DNA from: Rickettsia typhi
GTDB taxonomy: Bacteria; Pseudomonadota; Alphaproteobacteria; Rickettsiales; Rickettsiaceae
DNA length: 64,000 nt
Assembly (NCBI GenBank): GCA_945865485.1
Contig: CAMBEC010000001.1
Span: 124,001-188,000 of the forward strand
Direction: 5' to 3'
Shown here: positions 44,686 through 52,832 of the stretch, in pieces
How positions within the stretch are numbered: position 1 is the first letter of the stretch
Layout of the letters: each line of letters begins with the position of its first letter
Translations under genes and position numbers: made by a program
Notes under the pieces: model-generated
The model's database searches: none
Told to the model about the DNA's origin: nothing
The model's input: the letters and a program-made list of their open reading frames with translations, nothing else

Positions 44686-45876
44686 ATGCCATTAACATTG
44701 GGAAACGACCTAACAGGCTTAGTTTCAAGAGAAGTCGACGCAGCCGGAAATAAAGCAACTGGCCTTGGCGAAAGCTTAACAACTGGTAATGATAAATTCG
44801 TAGAGGTTGTCGATGCATTCCTTGGAAACTCATTAAGAGACGGCCAGATCATTCTTGGTGCGGTGGCTAAAAATACTGCATATAGCATTAACTTACTGAC
44901 AATTACAGACGAATATTTAAAAACAATCGCCAGATCTCTACAAGGCGGTTTAAAAACAGTTGCTAGTGCCGACCCATTAGCTGCCGATAAACTTACTGTC
45001 TTAAACAAAAACTTAAACGACAAGAGAGCTCAGGTTAATCTTTTAGTTGACACTGCTGATTTTGATAATAAAGGATTACTTAGAGGCGATGTTAAAGAGA
45101 TGCAAATTCAGGTTGGTTTAAATGCAGCCGATAAACTGCGGGTCCATGTAAATGATTTTAGCCTTGGTAAGTTATTTAGATCTTCTGTTACAAATGCATT
45201 AAATGAGCTAATAAAATTAGGCCCAGGCCTATACCCTACTAACCGTTACACTACTATTGATGAAGTGAACCAAGCAGCTAGTCGCAACGTCAATCTTTTT
45301 TACGGCGCATGGCGTACAAGCGCCGAGGCAGGAGGATCAGGTATCCCAATGGTAGCAGTAAATGGAGCCAACCTTGTGTTTAACCTACCTTTAGCGCAGA
45401 AAGAATTCCTAGATCAAATAGCTCCAGTTTGCAAGGCCTGGTTAGTAGCAAATGCTGGGGGAGCTACTTTCACAACAGCAACCGCGGCAAACTTAACCGC
45501 AATGCTTGCGGTATTAGCACCTGTTAATGAACTATATAATAACATTATTAATGACAATGCTACAACTGATGTTTCTACTCAAAGTGGACGTCTGTATGCA
45601 CAAGACGTATTCCACAATGCTTTGAACTCAGTTCGCGCTGAACAAGCTGCTATTTCAAATCAAAAAGCAAACGTTATTGAAGCAGCTGATGCACTCAGAG
45701 CAACAACAAACGTGACTCAGAAAGCTGCAGATTCATACCTAAAAACAGATTATGTACTAACTGCGCAGCAATATTCTGAAACTATTAGAATTATGGTTGC
45801 ATCGATCACTTCGCTCCAAGCTGCTAATAAGATTCCAGAAGCTGCTCAAAAATTGATTGATGCTTTGGCTAGATAA
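44686..45876 (+). CDS. Flagellin-like protein
   Basis: The 396-residue protein has the flagellin plan: conserved helical ends and a variable middle. In the N-terminal part, ILGAVAKNTAYSINLLTITD and the helix up to NDKRAQVNLLVDTADFDNKG parallel the D1 helices and the FNGxxLL motif; GLLRGDVKEMQIQVGLNAAD matches the LLxG...QVG turn. The C-terminal part, NALNSVRAEQAAISNQKANV and YSETIRIMVASITSLQAANK, parallels the D1/D0 helices. The first 40 residues are divergent. No signal peptide, as expected for type III export through the flagellum. A terminator follows at 45901. It is an isolated gene, under a sigma-54-type promoter. Confidence 0.72.
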   Translation: MPLTLGNDLTGLVSREVDAAGNKATGLGESLTTGNDKFVEVVDAFLGNSLRDGQIILGAVAKNTAYSINLLTITDEYLKTIARSLQGGLKTVASADPLAADKLTVLNKNLNDKRAQVNLLVDTADFDNKGLLRGDVKEMQIQVGLNAADKLRVHVNDFSLGKLFRSSVTNALNELIKLGPGLYPTNRYTTIDEVNQAASRNVNLFYGAWRTSAEAGGSGIPMVAVNGANLVFNLPLAQKEFLDQIAPVCKAWLVANAGGATFTTATAANLTAMLAVLAPVNELYNNIINDNATTDVSTQSGRLYAQDVFHNALNSVRAEQAAISNQKANVIEAADALRATTNVTQKAADSYLKTDYVLTAQQYSETIRIMVASITSLQAANKIPEAAQKLIDALAR

Positions 45877-45900
45877 GTTTTAGGCATTCTATTGATTATT

Positions 45901-45933
45901 AAAAAAGCCGTGATTTTTGTCTTGGCTTTTTTT
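45901..45933 (+). terminator. Rho-independent terminator of the flagellin-like gene
   Basis: AAAAAAGCC (45901-45909) pairs with GGCTTTTTTT (45924-45933), which supplies the T run, 24 bases after the stop codon. Confidence 0.7.
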
Positions 45934-45990
45934 CTGTTAATAACTAGTCTAATTGCCGGACAAGGTTACACAATCTACACACCATCACAC

Positions 45991-46140
45991 TGTCATACCG
46001 GGCTTGATCCGGTATCTTAGTCAATAACAGGAGATCCTGAAACAAGTTCAGGAGACGGTGAGAGTATTAATCATACCGGGCCTGATTCGGTATCTAATTC
46101 CGCCGCTGACTGAGATACCGAATCGAGTTCAGCATGACGG
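45991..46140. repeat. Cluster of palindromic repeat elements
   Basis: Four alternating units: TGTCATACCGGGCTTGATCC (45991 on), the inverted GAGATCCTGAAACAAGTTCA (46031 on), TCATACCGGGCCTGATTCGG (46071 on) and the inverted GAGATACCGAATCGAGTTCA (46112 on). The same family as at 4808 and 60171. Confidence 0.7.
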
Positions 46141-46296
46141 AGTTTTGTTGAGTACCAACATTACTTCACCACTCTATTAGAACTTGACTTAGAACCTCAA
46201 GACTATAATAGTTACCCAAACAACTAACTCTTTAACAAAGCCCTAAAAGGTTATATAAATTCCACAAAAACCTATTTTCCCTTGGAATGTAAAGGT

Positions 46297-46410
46297 ATGC
46301 CCTTCAAATTAACCAGGCCGCAGTTTAATCAATATGTCTTGTCTCATTTACCAATAAGAAAGCAAGACCCAGAAACTCAATTACTACCGACTAAAGTCGG
46401 TAGTAATTGA
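46297..46410 (+). pseudogene. Possible IS transposase N-terminal remnant
   Basis: A 37-codon frame reads MPFKLTRPQFNQYVLSHLPI and continues RKQDPETQLL, which resembles the opening of IS5-group transposases, then runs into a palindrome and stops. No further transposase is seen. The resemblance is from memory and weak. Confidence 0.35.
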
Positions 46411-46419
46411 GTTTCTGGG
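46368..46419. repeat. 52-bp perfect palindrome (24-bp arms, 4-base loop)
   Basis: The arms start CCCAGAAACTCAATTACTAC and CGAC (46368-46391) and are exactly mirrored at 46396-46419 around TAAA. No T tract follows. It lies inside the transposase-like remnant. Confidence 0.9.
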
Positions 46420-46575
46420 CTAGAGGTCGCACCTATTTAAAAAACTGCTTTTTTGCCCCCCTTCCGAGCAAAATCTATCAGAGATGATAAACGGCTGGAA
46501 GATGATGAAGCAGCAAACCTACTTCAAAAATAAATCCTCTCCAAGCCAGATTACACATTGTTTTGGTAAAATTGA

Positions 46576-47349
46576 TTAATGATTTTCTTCTATTTGATCA
46601 ATGAAATTGCCTATTATGTTTACAACATCAGCAGGAAGTTCTGAGAAAAATCTATTATATTCCGATAAGGAAAGGCCAACTTCTGTACACCAGCGATTAT
46701 TTAAGAAATCCTCACTGATATCTAGTTTTGGTAATGCTGCAACTACAGTACTTACATCGCCATAAAGTCCTTTGACACTAGAAACAACCTTAGTATTTTC
46801 CAACAATAATTTGTATTTTTGGAAAAACTGAAGCTCACCTTTATAGCCCTTAATAACGCTGTTATAACCCTTAGAAAGCTTAATTGCTCCACCTTCATAA
46901 TTGTTTAGTATATACTGCGCTATGGTATCAAACTCATTAGTGTTAAATTTTTGTGGATTTTCCTGCGTGGCTTTTTCACTAAAGATCTTTAGATTATTAA
47001 TTGAGTATGTGTGGCCATTAGCTTTAAGAGTCATGGAGGAAATCTTGCCCCCAGTTAAAGTAATCTTGGTTGGCAAATCTCTAGAATCATTAGTCGCTAC
47101 AACCAAATTTAATCCGTGTACACCTTCGTTCTTAAGTTCTACATCGAAACACTTAGTAAGACGCAGTATTTCTGTATTCAAAGTTGTTTTAAGTAGTAAA
47201 TTAACGCTAGTGTGCTTAACTTCTACAAGATCATAGGGCAGTTGCAGAGAAATTTGCTGTTCTCCCTCGGTATAAATGGTGTTGTCATTCCCAAAAACAA
47301 ATTCGGGCTGCTTTCCGTGCTCTATTTTTATTTGCCTTTTCATAATCAA
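46576..47349 (-). CDS. Protein of unknown function
   Basis: A 257-residue protein from ATG 47349 (a second ATG lies two codons on). The N-terminal 130 residues look beta-rich (ISLQLPYDLVEVKHTSVNLL, VHGLNLVVATNDS, ITLTGGKISSMTLKANGHTY); the C-terminal half looks helical (FDTIAQYILNNYEGGAIKLS, FFSELPADVVNIIGNFIDQI). No signal peptide, membrane segment or motif I recognise. AAGAGGTAAG just upstream can serve as ribosome binding site. It stands alone between the repeat region and topA. Confidence 0.65.
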   Translation of the reverse strand: MIMKRQIKIEHGKQPEFVFGNDNTIYTEGEQQISLQLPYDLVEVKHTSVNLLLKTTLNTEILRLTKCFDVELKNEGVHGLNLVVATNDSRDLPTKITLTGGKISSMTLKANGHTYSINNLKIFSEKATQENPQKFNTNEFDTIAQYILNNYEGGAIKLSKGYNSVIKGYKGELQFFQKYKLLLENTKVVSSVKGLYGDVSTVVAALPKLDISEDFLNNRWCTEVGLSLSEYNRFFSELPADVVNIIGNFIDQIEENH

Positions 47350-47593
47350 CTTACCTCTTTTAATTTATCATTATAACTCAAATAATAATAAATTTTAATA
47401 AGTAATCAATAATAAAATTAACATAATTACTAATTTATTACATTATGCCCCTTCAACAATGAAGAGAAGAACCAAAGTTATAAATTTAGAACTTTTGATA
47501 AAGTGATTCAAAAAGAACTATCGTCGGTTTGTTGCATAAATGGAATTTTATTCAAACTCTTAGTAGACAACAAGCAATTCGCTTACAACGACT

Positions 47594-49924
47594 CTACTTC
47601 TTACCTTTACCCTTACTAGCAATTATCTCTTCAGCTTCAGCTAGAGTCACAGAGAATGGATCAATGGCTTTTGGTATTGAAGTAAACTTGCCCATGTATT
47701 TTACATATGGTCCATATTTACCTATTCCCATATGAATTTCTTCGCCAGATTCGGAATGTTTGCCAAGCAACATTGGTAAATTAAGTAGCTTTACTGCCAC
47801 CTCCAAAGTTAAGTCCTCTGGCTTTACTCCATCAGGCAATTGACTACGCTTAGGTTTTTCTTTCTTCGAAACGACTTCACCTAGTTGAACGTACCAACCA
47901 TAAGGCCCCTTCTTCAAATATACCATCTGCCCACTTGGGTCTAACCCAAGCTCTTTGGTATTATCAACCTGAGCAATAGAACCTTCTTCTCCTCCTTCTT
48001 CCGTTTTTGATACGGTTTTTTTGTATGTACAATCTGGGTAATTACTGCAAGCTAGAAAAGCTCCATACTTGCCCAATTTCAAACTTAAAGCTCCATTAGA
48101 ACATGACGGGCATTTTTTGTTTTCTTCATACTTCTTGGTACCTTGCTCACCAAATAAATGAAAATCTAGGGATTTTTCTACATAATCAATTACATCAGCA
48201 ATTTTATGCTCGCTAACTTTTCCTACATTTTCGTTAAAACCAAGCCAAAAATCGCTTAATAAGCTTAGCCAATTTCTTTTACCTTCAGCAACCTCATCCA
48301 AATCAGTTTCAAGGTCAGCTGTAAAATCATATTCAACATATTTAGTGAAAAAACCAATTAAAAATACCGTAACTAGCCTACCAAGATTTGTTGGATGGAA
48401 ACGTTTTTTCTCTATCTCTACATATTTCCTATCTTGAAGGACCGATATAATTGACGCATAAGTAGAAGGGCGACCAATACCGAGTTCTTCCAATCGTTTA
48501 ACTAAGCTAGCTTCTGAATACCTTGGCGGAGCTTCTGTAAAATGCTGCTCTGGCTTGATTTTTTTTGTATCTATAGACTCACCTTCAGACAAAGGCGGTA
48601 ACATTTTATTTTCTTCATCCTTTCCATCATCTATACCTTCTTGATAAATCTTATAAAATCCATCAAAAGCAATTGTTGACCCAGTCGCTCTAGCTGTAAA
48701 ATTATTATCATCACTAACCAAATCAGCTCCAACCATATCGATTAAAACAGACTCCATTTGACAAGCCATTGTACGCTTCCAAATCAGATCATAAAGTCTC
48801 AGCTGATCTTTATCTAACTCGCTTGATAAACTTTCTGGTATTAACAACATATCTGTAGGACGTATAGCTTCGTGCGCCTCTTGAGCATTCTTTGACTTAG
48901 ATTTATAAATTCTTGGCAATTGCGGCAGATATTTACTACCATATTTATCTTGAATCAACGACCTGATATTATCAACTGCTTCACTAGACAAAGTTACCCC
49001 ATCAGTTCTTATATAAGTGATCAAACCTACAGTTTCACCACCAATATCAATTCCTTCGTACAATTTCTGAGCAATCTGCATGGTCTTCTTAGCACCAAAA
49101 CCTAATTTTCTTGACGCTTCTTGTTGCAAAGATGAGGTGATAAAGGGTGCAGATGGGTTTCTCTTTTGCTGCTTTTTTTGGATCGATGAAACCTTAAAGT
49201 CCTGTCCTTTTAACCTATTTACAATTTTATCAGCCGATTCTTCATTTGCTATAGAGAATTTATCAAGTTTTTTCCCATCAACGGCGGACAACGTTGCCGT
49301 AAATTGATCACCTTTGCTATTTAGCATATCAAGACCAATATCCCAATATTCTTGAGTTTTAAAGCGCTCTATTTCATCTTCCCTTTCGCAAATAATACGC
49401 AGCGCTACAGACTGTACTCGCCCAGCCGACCTACATCCAGGTAATTTACGCCATAGAATAGGAGATAAAGTGAACCCAACTAGATAATCAAGCGCACGCC
49501 TTGCTTGCTGAGCGTTAACCAAGTCTATATCAATTATCCTTGGATTAGCAACTGCTGCTAAAACAGCTTTTTTTGTAATTTCATTAAATGCAATTCGCTT
49601 AAACTTCGTATCATCTTTAATAATTTTCTTTTCTCTTAAAACTTCGGCCACATGCCATGAAATCGATTCACCTTCACGATCAGGATCTGTTGCCAGATAG
49701 ACTTCATCAGCTTGTTTTGCTAGTTTTATAATCTCATTAATATACTTACTGGACTTATCAGAAATCTCATATTTCATTGCAAAACCATCTTCTGGTAGCA
49801 CTGAACCATTCTTTGATGGCAAATCACGAATATGCCCAAATGAAGCAATAACTTTGTATTGATTACCGAGATATTTATTTATCGTCTTCGCTTTTGCGGG
49901 CGACTCAACAATTACTAGTTTCAT
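47594..49924 (-). CDS. topA: DNA topoisomerase I
   Basis: The 776-residue type IA enzyme opens with the TOPRIM domain (MKLVIVESPAKAKTINKYLG, YLATDPDREGESISWHVAE). The catalytic tyrosine is in GLITYIRTDGVTLSSEAV. AHEAIRPTD and RYSEASLVKRLEELGIGRPS follow. One C-terminal zinc finger is intact (CPSCSNGALSL and CSNYPDC), then two diverged repeats ending in a lysine-rich tail. It relaxes negative supercoils. dprA ends 7 bases upstream, the common dprA-topA order. Confidence 0.96.
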   Translation of the reverse strand: MKLVIVESPAKAKTINKYLGNQYKVIASFGHIRDLPSKNGSVLPEDGFAMKYEISDKSSKYINEIIKLAKQADEVYLATDPDREGESISWHVAEVLREKKIIKDDTKFKRIAFNEITKKAVLAAVANPRIIDIDLVNAQQARRALDYLVGFTLSPILWRKLPGCRSAGRVQSVALRIICEREDEIERFKTQEYWDIGLDMLNSKGDQFTATLSAVDGKKLDKFSIANEESADKIVNRLKGQDFKVSSIQKKQQKRNPSAPFITSSLQQEASRKLGFGAKKTMQIAQKLYEGIDIGGETVGLITYIRTDGVTLSSEAVDNIRSLIQDKYGSKYLPQLPRIYKSKSKNAQEAHEAIRPTDMLLIPESLSSELDKDQLRLYDLIWKRTMACQMESVLIDMVGADLVSDDNNFTARATGSTIAFDGFYKIYQEGIDDGKDEENKMLPPLSEGESIDTKKIKPEQHFTEAPPRYSEASLVKRLEELGIGRPSTYASIISVLQDRKYVEIEKKRFHPTNLGRLVTVFLIGFFTKYVEYDFTADLETDLDEVAEGKRNWLSLLSDFWLGFNENVGKVSEHKIADVIDYVEKSLDFHLFGEQGTKKYEENKKCPSCSNGALSLKLGKYGAFLACSNYPDCTYKKTVSKTEEGGEEGSIAQVDNTKELGLDPSGQMVYLKKGPYGWYVQLGEVVSKKEKPKRSQLPDGVKPEDLTLEVAVKLLNLPMLLGKHSESGEEIHMGIGKYGPYVKYMGKFTSIPKAIDPFSVTLAEAEEIIASKGKGKK

Positions 49925-49931
49925 AAAAAAT

Positions 49932-51080
49932 TCAATATATTAGCGAAATCTTATTACCGACATGCCTTGCAATTCTCCCAGCAAGCTCAAGTTCAAGACA
50001 TATAGTATAAATTACTGGCAAAGGCAACTTTGTCTCGTTACTAAGCAACTCAAATGTTACAGGCGACGACGAAAGCAGCCTGATTACCACTTGTCTATCA
50101 ACGTCTTTGATTTCTAAATTATTATCCCCTATCGGAAGTTTGAAATTATTGCTAGAGTTTTGCGTTTCTTCAAGAGATTTTTTCAATTTATCGTATGTTA
50201 CCATGTTAGAAATGATATCCGCGCTTGATTCAAGCAAATATGCACCATCTTTGATCAATTTATTCGTACCCATACATCTAGGGTCTAATGGAAAGCCAGG
50301 AACAGCAAAAATTTCTCTGTTCTGCTCAAGAGCATAATTTGCGGTAATGAGCGAACCAGACTTAAGGCTAGCTTCAACAACCACAGTAGCAAGTGCTAAC
50401 CCAGATATAATCCTGTTTCTCTGAGGAAAGTGCTGAGAAAGAGGTTTTGACCCAACAGGCAACTCTGCTAATAGCAGGGCATTACTAGCAATCCGTTCAA
50501 ACAGACCCTTGTTTTCAGGAGGATAAATATGGTCTATACCGCCAGCAATTACAGCAATCGTGCTGTTTACACTTGCTTCATGAACTGCAGTATCAATTCC
50601 TCTTGCAAGACCTGATACTGTAATATACCCCTCACCTACCAATTCCTTGGCAATTTTCGATGCAAAGGAGCGTGAGTTAATTGAACTGTTTCTTGCACCA
50701 ACAATTGCGATAACTTTCTCAGAATTAAGCAGCGTTATATTTCCCTTGTAGCATAGTACAGGAGGAAAATCATGAATTTGAATAAGCAACGAAGAGTAAT
50801 TAAAATCTTTATACGTGAGTAGATATGCACCAACTTTTTTTAACTCATCTATCTCTTTCTCTGCCGCAGATCGCGAGAATACAGTAATTGGCTTCGACCT
50901 ACCGCCTTTAACAGAAAATTGACCAATATTTTCAAGAGCTTTACCAGCAGAACCAAAAAGCTTTATTAGATGAAAAAAAGTTTTTGGCCCCACATTCTCG
51001 CTTCTAATTAAGCGCAAAATATCAATTGTCTCCTCAGAATAATTAGGAGATTTATCGTGAACAAAAAGATTACCTAGCAT
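49932..51080 (-). CDS. dprA: DNA-processing protein DprA
   Basis: The 382-residue protein has a small N-terminal helical domain, the Rossmann core (IAIVGARNSSINSRSFASKI, YITVSGLARGIDTAVHEASV, AVIAGGIDHIYPPEN, FPQRNRIISGLALATVVVEA) and a C-terminal winged-helix domain from about 315. DprA loads RecA on incoming single-stranded DNA. It lies 6 bases after the peroxiredoxin gene and 7 before topA. Presence of DprA hints at competence but no com genes are in the window. Confidence 0.94.
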   Translation of the reverse strand: MLGNLFVHDKSPNYSEETIDILRLIRSENVGPKTFFHLIKLFGSAGKALENIGQFSVKGGRSKPITVFSRSAAEKEIDELKKVGAYLLTYKDFNYSSLLIQIHDFPPVLCYKGNITLLNSEKVIAIVGARNSSINSRSFASKIAKELVGEGYITVSGLARGIDTAVHEASVNSTIAVIAGGIDHIYPPENKGLFERIASNALLLAELPVGSKPLSQHFPQRNRIISGLALATVVVEASLKSGSLITANYALEQNREIFAVPGFPLDPRCMGTNKLIKDGAYLLESSADIISNMVTYDKLKKSLEETQNSSNNFKLPIGDNNLEIKDVDRQVVIRLLSSSPVTFELLSNETKLPLPVIYTICLELELAGRIARHVGNKISLIY

Positions 51081-51086
51081 TTATAG

Positions 51087-51689
51087 CTATAACCTTTCTG
51101 CATTTGATGTTAAGTAATCAGAAACACCTTGATGGGTTGGGCTCATTCCTTGATCGCCCTTTTTCCACCCAGCTGGACAAACCTCTCCATGAGTACTATA
51201 ATGTTCTAAAGCATCAATCATTCTAAGGGTTTCATCCACATTTCTTCCCAGCGGCAAATCGTTAACCAAAAAATGTCTAATGTTGAACCCTTCATCAATT
51301 AAAAAAGTAGCTCTGTAAGAAACACCATCTTCGTTCAAAACATTATATGCAGTAGAAATGCTTTTCTTTAAATCAGATACTAACGGAAACTGAATGTTTC
51401 CAATACCACCTTTATTCACTGGCATTGCTTTCCATGCATGATGAGAAAAATGCGAGTCAACACTAACACCTATTACTTTTGTGTTTCTGGTAGAAAACTC
51501 ACCTAATCTATTATTAAAAGCAATGATTTCGGAAGGGCAAACAAAAGTAAAGTCCAGAGGATAGAAAAATAAAATCCCTTTATGACCTTTTAAATATTTT
51601 TTTAGATTAAAATCAGCAACAATACTATTATCCGGCATTACAACTTTTGCCTCAAAATCTGGTGCAGGTTTTCCGATAAAAGGATTCAT
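51087..51689 (-). CDS. Typical 2-Cys peroxiredoxin (AhpC/Prx family)
   Basis: The 200-residue protein carries the peroxidatic Cys51 in PLDFTFVCPSE and the resolving Cys171 in HGEVCPAGW. RATFLIDEGFNIRHFLVNDL and LPLGRNVDETLRMIDAL are typical of the family. It reduces hydrogen peroxide and organic peroxides in the cytosol with thioredoxin or AhpD/F-type donors, none of which is in the window. It is the first gene of a tight run with dprA and topA. Confidence 0.95.
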   Translation of the reverse strand: MNPFIGKPAPDFEAKVVMPDNSIVADFNLKKYLKGHKGILFFYPLDFTFVCPSEIIAFNNRLGEFSTRNTKVIGVSVDSHFSHHAWKAMPVNKGGIGNIQFPLVSDLKKSISTAYNVLNEDGVSYRATFLIDEGFNIRHFLVNDLPLGRNVDETLRMIDALEHYSTHGEVCPAGWKKGDQGMSPTHQGVSDYLTSNAERL

Positions 51690-51753
51690 ATAATAAACTC
51701 CATAAATTATAAATTTAACTTACCTGGGATAATACAAACAATATTTTACGAAA

Positions 51754-52470
51754 TCAACCACCCTTTTTTTGATAGGTTGCGGTAATAAATTGCGCTACTC
51801 TTCCTCCTTTAATTGCCTTCTTATGATACTTGGTTTCTACGTAACCTTCATGAGGAAGGGAGTGATCTTTATTTTGAATTATAAAGTTATCATTTTCTGT
51901 AAATAGCTGTTTTACATATAAAAAATAGTCTTCAATGTCAGAGGCAAATGATATGAACCCACCGTCTTTTAGTTTATCTTTTAAATTAGCCAATCTAGTG
52001 TCGTTCAACAATCGCTTTTTCAAATACCGTCTTTTATGCCACGGGTCAGGAAATAATACATATATTCCATCAAGCGATGAGGATGGTATTTGCGCTATAA
52101 TTAAATCTACATCATCTGGCCAAATCAGAAAATTTTCCTGACCATCTGTATTAGCGGTAAACTGCGGATTATTACTACTATTCTTTATATAACCCACTTG
52201 TTTGAGCACATTTGCTACCCCATTCATGAACACTTCCGCGCCAATATATAAAGATAATGGATTATGCTTGATCTGGTTAATAAAGTGCTCACCCATACCA
52301 AACCCAATTTCAAGATATTGTTTATGAAATACCCTTGTAAGTAAGCGTTCTTTGCTAAATAAACAACCAGGTAACACTTCTTTTATTGCTCTTTTATTTA
52401 TATCTGTAAGGCTTCTAGCTATGCGTCTTGCGAAAGTCTTATTAAGATTATTATGTTTTTCTTCTTTCAT
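51754..52470 (-). CDS. trmB: tRNA (guanine-N7-)-methyltransferase TrmB
   Basis: The 238-residue enzyme has the SAM-binding YLEIGFGMGEHFINQIKHNP, the IYVLFPDPWHKRRYLKKRLL block characteristic of TrmB, and the C-terminal YVETKYHKKAIKGGRVAQFI, ending with the conserved ETKYxxK motif. It makes m7G46 in tRNA variable loops. Start ATG at 52470. It is 64 bases upstream of the peroxiredoxin gene and may be co-transcribed. Confidence 0.94.
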   Translation of the reverse strand: MKEEKHNNLNKTFARRIARSLTDINKRAIKEVLPGCLFSKERLLTRVFHKQYLEIGFGMGEHFINQIKHNPLSLYIGAEVFMNGVANVLKQVGYIKNSSNNPQFTANTDGQENFLIWPDDVDLIIAQIPSSSLDGIYVLFPDPWHKRRYLKKRLLNDTRLANLKDKLKDGGFISFASDIEDYFLYVKQLFTENDNFIIQNKDHSLPHEGYVETKYHKKAIKGGRVAQFITATYQKKGG

Positions 52471-52612
52471 TATTTAATTCGAGCAACTTGTCCACTACAT
52501 GAAATACCACAAATCACCTTGCAAAAAAACTATATTTTATTATACTTCTGAAACCGGTTACCAAATTAAATTGGACAAATAGGATTTGTACTTTTAATTT
52601 CAGCATTGGTTT

Positions 52613-52688
52613 GGGGTCATAGCACAGTTGGTAGCGCGTTTGCATGGCATGCAAAAGGTCGGGGGTTCGACTCCCCCTGGCTCCACCA
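52613..52688 (+). tRNA. tRNA-Ala (GGC)
   Basis: Acceptor GGGGTCA pairs with TGGCTCC (two wobble pairs), anticodon stem-loop TTTGC-ATGGCAT-GCAAA gives GGC, T arm GGGGGTTCGACTCCCCC, discriminator A and encoded CCA. Confidence 0.94.
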
Positions 52689-52832
52689 TTTTCTTATTTC
52701 GAACAATATTCTTTCCTAAAGATCGCTCAAAATGAATTTAGCATGATACCTAAACTTCAGATTAGTAAGGCTATTGGTTGATTTACACCTATTGACATGC
52801 AATTTCAAGTATGATTTATTTTGCACTATAAT

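Larger units (their letters stand above)
45877..46575. other. 700-base intergenic region rich in repeats
   Basis: Holds the flagellin terminator (45901-45933), a multi-copy palindromic element (45991-46140), a probable transposase remnant (46297-46410) and a 52-bp perfect palindrome (46368-46419). The last 150 bases show nothing recognisable. Confidence 0.55.
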
